Shown here: positions 18,584 to 27,377 of the stretch, in pieces | How positions within the stretch are numbered: position 1 is the stretch's first letter | How the letters are laid out: the number at the start of each line of letters is the position of its first letter | Origin: an uncultured Alphaproteobacteria bacterium | GTDB lineage: Bacteria > Pseudomonadota > Alphaproteobacteria > Rhodospirillales > Rhodospirillaceae | Direction: 5' to 3' | Length of the DNA: 64,000 bases | Assembly (NCBI GenBank): GCA_902575965.1 | Contig: CACGTM010000002.1 | Location: 62,001-126,000, forward strand | Notes under the pieces: model-generated | What the model was told of the DNA's origin: nothing | Databases searched by the model: none | Seen by the model: the letters and a program-made list of their open reading frames with translations, nothing else | Translations under genes and position numbers: made by a program

Positions 18584-19375
18584 ATGCAGTCATTTTTAAT
18601 TTGCAATCTCATAGCTATCAAAAGAATAATCCTCACCGCAACGATTACTTTGGCTTTAATACCTTTCATATCCATCTTAAAGCTTTTAAATGTAAGATAT
18701 GGAAAAATCAAATGCCTTTATATGCGGTCTATTTGTAAAATTATTGGCGTTAAAATAGTTGTACATGGAAAACTATCAAAATTAAGACCGCTCCTTATAG
18801 CAAGTAATCATCTATCATACATTGACATTCTCGCATATGGATCTATTGCTCCAATAGAATTTGTTTCAAAAAAAGAAGTCTCTGGATGGCCATTTATTGG
18901 TATTTTAGCAAAACTAGCTGATACAGTTTTTATTGATCGAAGTAGATCAAAGTCCCTAGAGTCAAGAAAAAAAATGGATAATAAGCTTAATGAGGGTAAT
19001 GTACTTTTATTTTTCCCTGAAGCCACATCAAATGATGGTATAAATATTTTACCTTTTAAAAGTTCACTTTTTGACGTTGTTAAAAGTAATACACCTAATA
19101 ATATTACACTTCAGCCAGCGGCAATAGCATTCACTAAAATCAATAATTTACCAATCGGTAATGGATGGAAGTCCCTCTTTGCATGGTATGGTAATATAGG
19201 GTTCATTGAACACTTATGGAAATTTTTAAAATTAGGACACGCAACAGTAGAAATTAACCTTTTAGAACCTATAATAGATGGACAAAATATGAATCGGAAA
19301 TTATTAAAAGAAATTACAGAAAAAGAAGTAAAACAAGGAATGTCTAATATTTTATCCGGAATAAAAACTAAATGA
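18584..19375 (+). CDS. plsC: 1-acyl-sn-glycerol-3-phosphate acyltransferase
   Basis: Membrane-bound acyltransferase making phosphatidate from lysophosphatidate. An N-terminal hydrophobic segment (about residues 13-30) anchors it. SNHLSYIDILAYG is the HX4D catalytic block I, and LLFFPEATSNDG is the EGT-like block III, here with EAT in place of EGT. At 263 residues it is of normal length. The fur-plsC-miaB order is conserved in Alphaproteobacteria; an ornithine-lipid acyltransferase (OlsA) is an alternative. Confidence 0.85.
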   Translation: MQSFLICNLIAIKRIILTATITLALIPFISILKLLNVRYGKIKCLYMRSICKIIGVKIVVHGKLSKLRPLLIASNHLSYIDILAYGSIAPIEFVSKKEVSGWPFIGILAKLADTVFIDRSRSKSLESRKKMDNKLNEGNVLLFFPEATSNDGINILPFKSSLFDVVKSNTPNNITLQPAAIAFTKINNLPIGNGWKSLFAWYGNIGFIEHLWKFLKLGHATVEINLLEPIIDGQNMNRKLLKEITEKEVKQGMSNILSGIKTK

Positions 19376-19441
19376 AATAACTAAACCTGCCAAAAAAAAC
19401 CTTGGATAAAAGACCTCAGTGGTCTAGATTATATAAAAAAG

Positions 19442-20776
19442 ATGCTTAATAGAAAAAAAATTCATATAAAAACTTATGGCTGTCAAATGAATGTTTATGA
19501 CTCGGCAACGATGGAGTCTTTGATGGAGCCATTAGGGTATGATTCTACGAACAACTCTGAAGTTGCAGACCTAATCATACTTAATACTTGTCACATAAGA
19601 GAAAAAGCATCAGAAAAAGTTTTTTCTGAACTTGGAAGAATAAAGAAAATAAAATCTGAGAGAGCAAAAAATGGTCAAAGAACACTAATTGCTGTTAGTG
19701 GATGTGTCGCGCAAGCTGAAGGTGATTCTATTTTAAAACGGGCGCCATACGTTGATATTATTTTTGGTCCTCAAACGACTCACCTGCTTCCAGAGTTAGT
19801 TACAAAAGTAAATAGGCTCTCTACATCACAAATTGAGACAAGCTTTCCTGTAAATTCAAAGTTTGATCATTTACCAATGCCTAGATCAGAAGGACCGTCT
19901 GCATTTCTGTCGATACAAGAAGGTTGCGATAAATTTTGTACATTCTGTGTTGTTCCATATACAAGAGGCGAAGAATACTCTCGTCCAGCGATGAATATCT
20001 TGGATGAAGCCAAATTTCTGTCAGAAAGAGGCGTTAAAGAAATCACTCTTTTGGGACAGAATGTAAATGCTTATCATGGTGAGGCACCATTGGATCATAA
20101 GATATGGGGACTTGGCCGGCTTATAAAAGAAATTGCAGAGATTGATGGAATCAGTAGAATTAGGTACACAACATCCCACCCTAGAGACCTTTCAGATGAG
20201 ATTATAGATACACATAAATCTGTCGACAAATTAATGCCTCAGCTTCATCTACCGGTTCAATCAGGCTCGGACAGAATCCTTAAGGCCATGAATCGCAAAC
20301 ATACATCCTCAGAATATCTTCACCTAATAGATAAATTGCGTAAAGCAAGATCAGATATTGCCATATCCTCTGATTTCATTGTTGGTTTCCCCGGTGAAAC
20401 TGAACAGGATTTTAAAGAAACACTTCAACTTGTAAGAGATGTTAATTTCTCACACTCTTTTTCCTTTAAGTTTAGTATAAGGCCTGGTACTCCAGCCTCA
20501 TATTACAAAAAACACGTTCCAAATGAGACAAAATCAGAGAGGCTAAAAGAGCTACAAGACCTTCTTGATAAACAAAATTCTGACTTTAATAAAAAATTTA
20601 TAGGTAAAAAAATGACTATTCTTGTGAAAGGAAAGGGTAAAACCCATGGGCAAATGCTTGGGAGTAGTCCTTATCTTCAGCCTGTTAGAGTCGAAAATTC
20701 CTCACTTAAATTAGGAGAAACTCATATTGTTAATATAACGAAAGTTGAAGCAAATAGCTTGCTAGGAAAGTGCTAA
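19442..20776 (+). CDS. miaB: tRNA-2-methylthio-N6-dimethylallyladenosine synthase
   Basis: Radical-SAM methylthiotransferase acting on i6A37 of tRNA. The N-terminal UPF0004 domain holds three cysteines for the second iron-sulphur cluster (YGCQMN, NTCHIRE, SGCVAQ). The radical-SAM CxxxCxxC is in EGCDKFCTFCVVPYTRG near residue 160, and a C-terminal TRAM domain follows (FIGKKMTILVKGKG). All six cysteines are present and 444 residues is standard. Confidence 0.96.
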   Translation: MLNRKKIHIKTYGCQMNVYDSATMESLMEPLGYDSTNNSEVADLIILNTCHIREKASEKVFSELGRIKKIKSERAKNGQRTLIAVSGCVAQAEGDSILKRAPYVDIIFGPQTTHLLPELVTKVNRLSTSQIETSFPVNSKFDHLPMPRSEGPSAFLSIQEGCDKFCTFCVVPYTRGEEYSRPAMNILDEAKFLSERGVKEITLLGQNVNAYHGEAPLDHKIWGLGRLIKEIAEIDGISRIRYTTSHPRDLSDEIIDTHKSVDKLMPQLHLPVQSGSDRILKAMNRKHTSSEYLHLIDKLRKARSDIAISSDFIVGFPGETEQDFKETLQLVRDVNFSHSFSFKFSIRPGTPASYYKKHVPNETKSERLKELQDLLDKQNSDFNKKFIGKKMTILVKGKGKTHGQMLGSSPYLQPVRVENSSLKLGETHIVNITKVEANSLLGKC

Positions 20777-20794
20777 AGCATAAAGAGGCAAAAA

Positions 20795-21766
20795 TTGGAA
20801 AATGGCATCACACAACTATCACAAGAATTCTCAAATAATAGCTTCTTACAAAAGCTATATGGACCCAATAATCTTCACCTTGAAAAAATAGAAAACCACC
20901 TGTGTGTTAGTTTCCATACACTTGGGAATCAAATAATAATTAGAGGGGAAGAAAAAGCAGTTATAAATGCCAAAAATACCCTAGTGAATCTCTATAATTT
21001 TATCGAGACAGGCCAATCGATCGATGTAAACGACATTGAAGACATTGCTAGGCTAACCGAAAATAATAAAGGAAGGAATTTTCTAAATAACGACTTAGTC
21101 ATTAAAACAAAAAAAAAATATATTCGGCCAAAGACTATTAGACAGGCAGCATTCTTTGATGCTTTAAATCATAAACAAATTATAGTTGCGTTAGGGCCTG
21201 CCGGAACGGGAAAAACGTACATAGCTGTTGCTAAAGCTGTCGAAGCAAAGTTATCAGGAGAAGTAGAAAAAATAATTTTATCTAGACCTGCGGTAGAGGC
21301 AGGCGAAAGTCTTGGTTATTTACCAGGAGATATGCGCGATAAAATCGACCCTTATTTAAGGCCACTATATGATTCACTTTACGACATGATGCCAAGCAAT
21401 CAAGTTGTTAATCTACTTGCCTCAGGTGATATAGAAATTGCACCCCTAGCTTTCATGAGAGGAAGGACACTTTCAAATGCTTTCATAATTTTAGATGAGG
21501 CACAAAACACCACACCAATACAGATGAAAATGTTTCTTACTCGCATGGGCAAAAATTCAAAAACTGTTCTTACTGCTGACCTCAGCCAGGTTGACCTCCC
21601 AAGGGGAATTAACTCAGGGATAAAAGACGCTTTAGAGGTTCTTAAGCCAATTAATGAGGTAGGAGAAATTACAATGTCGCATAAAGACGTTATAAGGCAT
21701 AGCCTTGTGGCCAAAATTATTTCAAATTATAGTACAAGGGATAAGAAAATTAATAAAAATGACTGA
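20795..21766 (+). CDS. phoH: PhoH family ATPase (YbeZ)
   Basis: Cytosolic P-loop ATPase linked to YbeY and RNA processing. Walker A is GPAGTGKTY near residue 134, and FIILDEAQNTTP is Walker B. The N-terminal 100 residues form the KH-like part of YbeZ. The start is TTG, with AAAGAGGC nine bases upstream; no ATG fits. The gene overlaps ybeY by eight bases, the classic ybeZ-ybeY-ybeX-lnt operon. Confidence 0.93.
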   Translation: MENGITQLSQEFSNNSFLQKLYGPNNLHLEKIENHLCVSFHTLGNQIIIRGEEKAVINAKNTLVNLYNFIETGQSIDVNDIEDIARLTENNKGRNFLNNDLVIKTKKKYIRPKTIRQAAFFDALNHKQIIVALGPAGTGKTYIAVAKAVEAKLSGEVEKIILSRPAVEAGESLGYLPGDMRDKIDPYLRPLYDSLYDMMPSNQVVNLLASGDIEIAPLAFMRGRTLSNAFIILDEAQNTTPIQMKMFLTRMGKNSKTVLTADLSQVDLPRGINSGIKDALEVLKPINEVGEITMSHKDVIRHSLVAKIISNYSTRDKKINKND

Positions 21767-22277
21767 ATTTATTCTTCAACCAATAGTTAAGGTTAATAGC
21801 TTTCAGTGGATAAGTAATTTTCCTTCGTCTTCTCAAGTATGTAAGAAATCTTTAGAACTTGTTTTTCCAACCATAATAAGAAGCCTAGAAAAAGAGCATG
21901 TAATAAATAAAAATAAAAGCGGTATGCTTGAGGTAAGTATTCTCCTTACAGATAACAAAAGAATCAGAGAATTAAATAACCATTTTTTGGGCAAGAATAA
22001 ACCAACAAATGTTTTAGCCTTTCCATCTGATATATCAAATATACCTAGTGAGACGGATCTCTTAGTTGGTGATATAATACTAGCTTGGGAAACAATCCGT
22101 AATGAGGCAAGAAGTGAGAAAAAAAGTTTAAGCAGCCATGTGTCCCATCTTCTAATCCATGGATTCCTGCATCTTTTAGGATATGATCACCAATCAGATA
22201 AAACTGCAAAGGATATGGAAAATTTAGAGATTGTGTGTTTAGAGATATTAAATATAAAGAGTCCCTATCATGAGTGA
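21759..22277 (+). CDS. ybeY: endoribonuclease YbeY, 16S rRNA maturation factor
   Basis: Single-strand endoribonuclease involved in 16S rRNA 3'-end maturation and ribosome quality control. HLLIHGFLHLLGYDH near residue 130 is the invariant H3xH5xH metal site, and KPTNVLAFPSD is the second conserved block. The track extends to a TTG at 21705 inside phoH. The ATG at 21759 is chosen because it overlaps the phoH stop by eight bases and yields 172 residues, closer to the family size. Confidence 0.93.
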   Translation: MTEFILQPIVKVNSFQWISNFPSSSQVCKKSLELVFPTIIRSLEKEHVINKNKSGMLEVSILLTDNKRIRELNNHFLGKNKPTNVLAFPSDISNIPSETDLLVGDIILAWETIRNEARSEKKSLSSHVSHLLIHGFLHLLGYDHQSDKTAKDMENLEIVCLEILNIKSPYHE

Positions 22278-22285
22278 AGGTAAAC

Positions 22286-23188
22286 ATGAATCCAAATAAA
22301 AAGCCAAAAACGGAATTAAAATTCAATATTTTATCTAGATTATTTAGGCTTATTTTTTTTAGAAAAAATAGTGAACCAGACTCAGTTCGGGAAGCAATTG
22401 AAGAGCTAATTGAAGAACATCCAGAGTCACAAAGTATAATTGATGAGCAAGAACGAATACTTTTATCTAATGTTTTAAAACAAAGAAATGCATCAATTGA
22501 GCATATAATGGTCCCTAGGGCAGATATAGTAGCTACAAAAATAGAAGCACCTATAGATGAAACTGTAAAACTATTAGTAGAGCAAGGCCATTCCAGAATA
22601 CCGGTATATAGAGGAACACTAGATGATGTCGTTGGTATGGTGCATATCAAAGACCTGACAGGTCTTATTCTAGACAAAAATATTTCTGATAAAGATACTA
22701 TTTACCTCTCGAAGGTAATGAGAAGGGTTATTTTTTCGGCACCAAGTACGAGGGTTTTGGATCTACTGCTAGAAATGAGGATTAAAAGAACTCATATGGC
22801 TGTTGTTGTTGACGAGCATGGAGGAATAGATGGCTTAGTCACAATCGAGGACCTAGTGGAGCAAATAATTGGAGATATTGCTGATGAACATGATGATGAA
22901 AGCGAGCCCGAAATCATAAGAAAAAGTGATGGGACAATTTTAGCAGACGCCAGAGTAACTCTAGATGAATTTTCAAGTCAATTTGGTGATAATTTTTCAC
23001 CTGAAGAAAAAAATGAGCTGGATACTTTAGGGGGGGTCCTATTTAGACTTTGTGGAAGAGTGCCTAATATAGGTGAATTAATAACAAGCACAAATGGTTC
23101 TGAATTTGAAGTAATTGAAGCAGACCCAAGAAGAATCAGAAAGTTAAGGATTAGAAATCTCTCAGCAAAAAAAGAAAAAAAAGATTAA
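22286..23188 (+). CDS. corC: CorC/HlyC-type CBS domain protein (YbeX)
   Basis: Cytosolic CBS-pair protein with a C-terminal CorC_HlyC (transporter-associated) domain. The first CBS domain begins at IMVPRADIVATK and includes GHSRIPVYRGTLDDVVGMVHIKDL; the second contains HMAVVVDEHGGIDGLVTIEDLVEQIIGDI. Relatives affect magnesium/cobalt homeostasis and, as YbeX, ribosome metabolism. ATG 22286 with GAAGG six bases upstream is preferred over the GTG at 22274. The TAA stop abuts the lnt ATG. Confidence 0.9.
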   Translation: MNPNKKPKTELKFNILSRLFRLIFFRKNSEPDSVREAIEELIEEHPESQSIIDEQERILLSNVLKQRNASIEHIMVPRADIVATKIEAPIDETVKLLVEQGHSRIPVYRGTLDDVVGMVHIKDLTGLILDKNISDKDTIYLSKVMRRVIFSAPSTRVLDLLLEMRIKRTHMAVVVDEHGGIDGLVTIEDLVEQIIGDIADEHDDESEPEIIRKSDGTILADARVTLDEFSSQFGDNFSPEEKNELDTLGGVLFRLCGRVPNIGELITSTNGSEFEVIEADPRRIRKLRIRNLSAKKEKKD

Positions 23189-24781
23189 ATGGCTTTTAAC
23201 ATAATTAAAAAGAGTATAACGCCTAATTTAATAACACAACTTTTCCTTTCTTTTTTCATAGGGAGTCTTTCAGTCCTAGCCATGCCTCCTTGGGGAGTAA
23301 TTTGGATAGTATGGTTTACGATTCCGTCATTCATTTTTCTTCTTGATTTTTCAAAAAGCTATAAAAGTGCCTTTTTTACTGCATGGTTTTTTGGGCTTGG
23401 TTATTTTGGGTTTAGTTTCTTTTGGATAACAAATGCATTTTATGTTGATGAAGAAATGTATGGTTTAATTGCAATTCCTTCAGTTTTAATCCTATCAGCA
23501 GGTTTTGCAGTTTACATAGCAATTATAGGCGTTTTTCTATACTCCTATCAGGTAGTTATATTAAAAAAGACTAATAACTCCCATGAAAGTGAAAATAAAT
23601 TAATTATTTCTTTATACAAACTGATTTTTTTTGCATCACTTTGGGCACTCATAGAATGGTTAAGAGGTTGGGCTTTTACAGGCTTTCCATGGAATCCCAT
23701 TGGTAGTATTTGGGCGAATATAACATATACATCTCAGTCAGTAAGTGTATTAGGAATATATGGTCTTTCACTTATTACAATCCTATCTGCTGCAAGTCCT
23801 TATTTATTTTTCCAAAAAAATGAGGCCAGCTCAATATCCAAACTTTTGTTAATTATTTCCTGCAATCTGCCTCTAGTTGCATTTAGCCTATGGGGTGCTA
23901 TTAGATTATATAATGTTGACGTTCAGTACGTTGATAATGTTAATTTTCGTCTAGTCCAACCAAACATTTCTCAAAAAGAGAAATGGGACCCTCAATTACG
24001 GAGAGAGCATATTGAAAAACTGATAAAAATGAGCAACAAGGATAACGATAAAATTACTCATTTGATATGGCCAGAAGCAGCTGTTACTTATGCATTAAAT
24101 AAAAATAAATTGTTGTTAGATTATATTCTACACTCAATTCCAAATAACACTAAACTTATAACAGGCTCACCAAGAATTGAAACTGGTCATAATACAAATT
24201 ACAATAGTCTTTATTTAATTAATAATGATGGAATTGAGCATGTTTACGACAAAGTGCATCTTGTTCCATTTGGTGAATATACACCCTCATTTGTTAATTT
24301 TTTTGGCCTTAATGGTCTTATTTATACCACAGGGGCGGGTTTTAAATCTGGCAAACATAGACTTCCCATTGTAACTAATAATTTACCATCATTTATGCCG
24401 ATAATATGTTATGAAGTAATTTTCTCTGGGGGTTTATTTGAGGTTAAGCACAATCCTTCATGGTTGCTTAATATCACAAATGATGCATGGTTTGGAAAAT
24501 CAAGTGGGCCTTACCAACACTTCGCAAACGTTAGGATGAGGTCTATTGAGCATGGCCTTCCATCAGTCCGGGTCGCAAACTCAGGGATTACAGCTGTTAT
24601 AGATGGTTATGGAAGAATCATTAAAAAAATTGATATGGACATTGATGGTACAATTGACACTGGCCTTCCTCATAAACTTTCTTCAACCTTATTTAATTAT
24701 TATAGACACTCATTATTTCTAGTCATATCACTATTATTAATTTTATCCGTTATAAGGTTTATAAAATATAAAAAATTATAG
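23189..24781 (+). CDS. lnt: apolipoprotein N-acyltransferase
   Basis: Polytopic inner-membrane enzyme adding the third acyl chain to lipoproteins. Roughly seven N-terminal membrane segments (residues about 20-235) precede a periplasmic nitrilase domain. Catalytic residues are visible: Glu in HLIWPEAAVTY (about 295), Lys in DKVHLVPFGEYTP (about 354) and Cys in IICYEVIF (about 406). A last helix lies near the C-terminus. At 530 residues it is complete. It starts on the base after the corC stop, so it is tightly coupled. Confidence 0.94.
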   Translation: MAFNIIKKSITPNLITQLFLSFFIGSLSVLAMPPWGVIWIVWFTIPSFIFLLDFSKSYKSAFFTAWFFGLGYFGFSFFWITNAFYVDEEMYGLIAIPSVLILSAGFAVYIAIIGVFLYSYQVVILKKTNNSHESENKLIISLYKLIFFASLWALIEWLRGWAFTGFPWNPIGSIWANITYTSQSVSVLGIYGLSLITILSAASPYLFFQKNEASSISKLLLIISCNLPLVAFSLWGAIRLYNVDVQYVDNVNFRLVQPNISQKEKWDPQLRREHIEKLIKMSNKDNDKITHLIWPEAAVTYALNKNKLLLDYILHSIPNNTKLITGSPRIETGHNTNYNSLYLINNDGIEHVYDKVHLVPFGEYTPSFVNFFGLNGLIYTTGAGFKSGKHRLPIVTNNLPSFMPIICYEVIFSGGLFEVKHNPSWLLNITNDAWFGKSSGPYQHFANVRMRSIEHGLPSVRVANSGITAVIDGYGRIIKKIDMDIDGTIDTGLPHKLSSTLFNYYRHSLFLVISLLLILSVIRFIKYKKL

Positions 24782-24887
24782 TGTATTGACTTTAGAAGTA
24801 TTTTTTAGGTTATTTTATATTGAATATAATCTTGATCTATGAATACTGCAAATGACTGTTAATTTAAAATAGGATTAGGAGATACCT

Positions 24888-26048
24888 GTGACACTGTCCA
24901 ATTATATTTTTACAAGCGAATCAGTATCTGAAGGCCATCCAGATAAGGTCAGTGATAGAATATCTGATGAAATAGTTGATCTTTTTTTAAAACATGACTC
25001 TCAGTCAAGGGTAGCTGTAGAAACTCTTTGCACAACAAATAGGATCGTTCTTGCAGGGGAAGTGCGCGGCCCCAAAGAAGTTACAAATGAGATTATTGAA
25101 CAAACCGCAAGGAAAGCTGTAAAAGATATAGGTTATGAACAAGAAGGCTTTCATTGGGAAAATTTAGACATTGAATGTCATATTCATTCTCAGTCATCAG
25201 ATATAGCTATTGGTGTTGATGCGTCTGGAAATAAAGACGAAGGTGCAGGTGATCAGGGGATAATGTTCGGCTATGCAGTTAATGAAACACCTCAACTCAT
25301 GCCAGCCCCAATTGTTTACGCTCATAAGATACTTGAGTCACTTGCAAAAGCAAGGCATTCAGGACAAGCACCTTTTCTAGGACCTGACTCCAAAAGTCAG
25401 GTAAGCTTGGAATATGTAGATGGAAAACCCAAAACTGCAGAATCAGTTGTAGTTTCTACTCAACACCAGGATGGCGTTGAACAAAATCAGATTAGGGAAT
25501 TTGTTAAAACCCATGTTGAGAAAACACTTCCCAGTGATTGGATGTGTAAAGATAGCAATTTTTTTGTAAACCCAACTGGAAGATTTGTAATAGGTGGACC
25601 AGATGGTGATTGCGGATTAACAGGAAGAAAAATAATAGTTGATACTTATGGCGGTGCAGCCCCTCATGGTGGCGGAGCCTTTTCTGGAAAAGATCCCACC
25701 AAAGTTGACCGTTCAGCTGCATACGCTGCAAGATATATTGCAAAAAATATAGTGGCGGCAAAAATAGCTGACAGATGCCTCATTCAACTTTCATATGCTA
25801 TTGGAGTGTCTCGTCCATTATCTGTTTATATTGATACATATGGAACTGGTGAGGTAGATGAAGACAAATTATCGAAAACTATACAGGAGTTAATAGACCT
25901 TAGCCCCAGGGGGATTAGAAATCATTTAGACTTAAATCGACCAATATACTCACCTACGGCTGCATATGGGCATTTTGGAAGAAGCGCTGAAGAAGGATTC
26001 TCCTGGGAAAAAACTGATCTTGTGGATCAACTTCTATCTACCTTTTGA
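24888..26048 (+). CDS. metK: S-adenosylmethionine synthetase
   Basis: Makes SAM from methionine and ATP, supplying the many methyltransferases in this window. [27 protein letters not shown] and [19 protein letters not shown] are the family signatures with the metal and phosphate ligands. Start is GTG at 24888 with AGGAG seven bases before. The 386 residues are normal. The 106-base upstream gap shows no SAM-II/SAM-V riboswitch core that I can recognise. In many Alphaproteobacteria an XRE regulator sits between lnt and metK; here it is absent. Confidence 0.96.
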   Translation: MTLSNYIFTSESVSEGHPDKVSDRISDEIVDLFLKHDSQSRVAVETLCTTNRIVLAGEVRGPKEVTNEIIEQTARKAVKDIGYEQEGFHWENLDIECHIHSQSSDIAIGVDASGNKDEGAGDQGIMFGYAVNETPQLMPAPIVYAHKILESLAKARHSGQAPFLGPDSKSQVSLEYVDGKPKTAESVVVSTQHQDGVEQNQIREFVKTHVEKTLPSDWMCKDSNFFVNPTGRFVIGGPDGDCGLTGRKIIVDTYGGAAPHGGGAFSGKDPTKVDRSAAYAARYIAKNIVAAKIADRCLIQLSYAIGVSRPLSVYIDTYGTGEVDEDKLSKTIQELIDLSPRGIRNHLDLNRPIYSPTAAYGHFGRSAEEGFSWEKTDLVDQLLSTF

Positions 26049-26068
26049 CCTATCAAGGGGATACTTAT

Positions 26069-26743
26069 TTGATTTACGGAAGAAGAAGAGGAAAGGGAAA
26101 GAGAAATAAAAACCTTGAAATTATTAAATCGCAACTTCCCAAACACTCAATAAATTTACAAAATATTTCTAGAGCCTCAGACTTAAAGTCATATTTTTCT
26201 AATAGGGTAGAAGAAGTTTGGCTAGAAATTGGCTTCGGCTCCGGTGAGCATTTAACCTCAGTCTCAGAAGCTCACCCCAAAGTTGGGTTTTTAGGGATTG
26301 AAGTTTATGAAGATGGTATAGCAAAAACTTTAAAGCAGATCTCTAAATTAGGTATTTCGAATATAAAATTAATAAATGAAGACGCAAATAATATTATTTT
26401 TCTCTTACCGCCTAAAAGTATTACCAAAATTTTTTTATTATTTCCTGACCCATGGCCTAAAAAAAGGCATGCAAAGAGGAGATTCGTTAATACTGAAAAC
26501 CTTAACCAATTGGCAAGGATCATGCATAGTGGCGGTGAACTTTTATTTGCAACTGACCACAATGACTATCTTAGTTGGTCACTAGAACAATTCATGAGTA
26601 CAACTTTATTCAAAAGCGAGAATTTGGACCAAAATTCATGGAAAAATCAACCAAATGGTTGGTTTTCAACGCGTTATGAACAAAAGGCGATTGAGGCAGG
26701 AAGAAGCCCAAAATACCTAAAATTCCTTAAGAATGATATTTAA
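26069..26743 (+). CDS. trmB: tRNA (guanine-N7-)-methyltransferase
   Basis: SAM-dependent enzyme making m7G46 in tRNA. EIGFGSGEHL is the SAM motif and LFPDPWPKKRHAKRRF the strongly conserved catalytic/tRNA-binding motif. The track starts at TTG 26045, overlapping metK. TTG 26069 is favoured because AAGGGG lies eight bases upstream and translation then begins at IYGRRRGKG, where alphaproteobacterial TrmB proteins start to be conserved. Either way initiation is from TTG. Confidence 0.9.
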   Translation: MIYGRRRGKGKRNKNLEIIKSQLPKHSINLQNISRASDLKSYFSNRVEEVWLEIGFGSGEHLTSVSEAHPKVGFLGIEVYEDGIAKTLKQISKLGISNIKLINEDANNIIFLLPPKSITKIFLLFPDPWPKKRHAKRRFVNTENLNQLARIMHSGGELLFATDHNDYLSWSLEQFMSTTLFKSENLDQNSWKNQPNGWFSTRYEQKAIEAGRSPKYLKFLKNDI

Positions 26744-26808
26744 ATCTTGCTAACATCTTAAAATAACACTATACGATTAATAGTTTCACATTTTTGGTAA
26801 GTTTTAGG

Positions 26809-26833
26809 AGTGGGCCTTGAGCCCACTTTTTTT
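26809..26833 (+). terminator. rho-independent hairpin upstream of rimP (possible attenuator)
   Basis: AGTGGGC, a five-base loop CTTGA, then GCCCACT and a run of seven T's form a strong intrinsic terminator. It is the most GC-rich hairpin in the window. It could end the trmB transcript, or act as a leader attenuator of the rimP-nusA-infB operon, as known for the rimP leader of gammaproteobacteria, since it sits about 45 bases before rimP. Confidence 0.8.
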
Positions 26834-26877
26834 GTAATGGGTAATAGTTTGATACGAACTTGACGGAAAATTTAATT

Positions 26878-27336
26878 ATGGAAAGACTCCAAGCTTTAGA
26901 AAATGAAGTAAGACCAATCCTTCAGGAATTTAATTACGACATTGTTAGAGCTGCCGTCATAAATGAAAGCGATAATATAATTTTGCAAATAATGATAGAT
27001 AAATTAGACTTTAAAGAAGTAAGTGTAAATGATTGTGCGTTTATAAGTAAGAAACTCTCTGTTTTATTTGATTATAAACCACCTCTAAAAGGGGCATATC
27101 GACTAGAAGTAAGTTCTCCCGGAACAGAAAGACCTTTAACTCGCTTCAGTGACTTCGAAATCTTCTCAGGAAGCATGGTAAATATTAAGGTAAGAAACGC
27201 GATAGATAATAAAAAAAATTTTAGTGGTGTACTTAAGGGTATTACAGAAAATAAAGAAGTTACAATCATTAGCAAAAAAAAAGAAATCAAATTACTTCTT
27301 GAGAACATCATCAAAGCTAATTTAGTTTTTAACTGA
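26878..27336 (+). CDS. rimP: ribosome maturation factor RimP
   Basis: Cytosolic factor for 30S subunit maturation. The N-terminal domain (MERLQALENEVRPILQEFNYDIVRA) and the core LEVSSPGTERPLTRFSDFEIFSG are RimP signatures, and the C-terminal SH3-like domain completes the protein. ATG 26878, preceded by GACGGAAAAT, is preferred to the TTG at 26860 used by the track, which has no obvious ribosome-binding site. First gene of the rimP-nusA-infB operon. Confidence 0.93.
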   Translation: MERLQALENEVRPILQEFNYDIVRAAVINESDNIILQIMIDKLDFKEVSVNDCAFISKKLSVLFDYKPPLKGAYRLEVSSPGTERPLTRFSDFEIFSGSMVNIKVRNAIDNKKNFSGVLKGITENKEVTIISKKKEIKLLLENIIKANLVFN

Positions 27337-27377
27337 ATATAGATAAAGTTTTTTAATAATAATTAAGGGTAAAAATT

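Noticed and set aside
22045-22677. 210-residue minus-strand ORF over ybeY/corC
   Set aside because: It is antisense to two clear genes of a conserved operon and has a serine/isoleucine-rich composition typical of shadow frames.
24782-24887. SAM riboswitch upstream of metK
   Set aside because: SAM-II and SAM-V elements are expected here in some Alphaproteobacteria, but I could not find their conserved core or a pseudoknot-capable pairing in these 106 bases. A covariance-model search would settle it.
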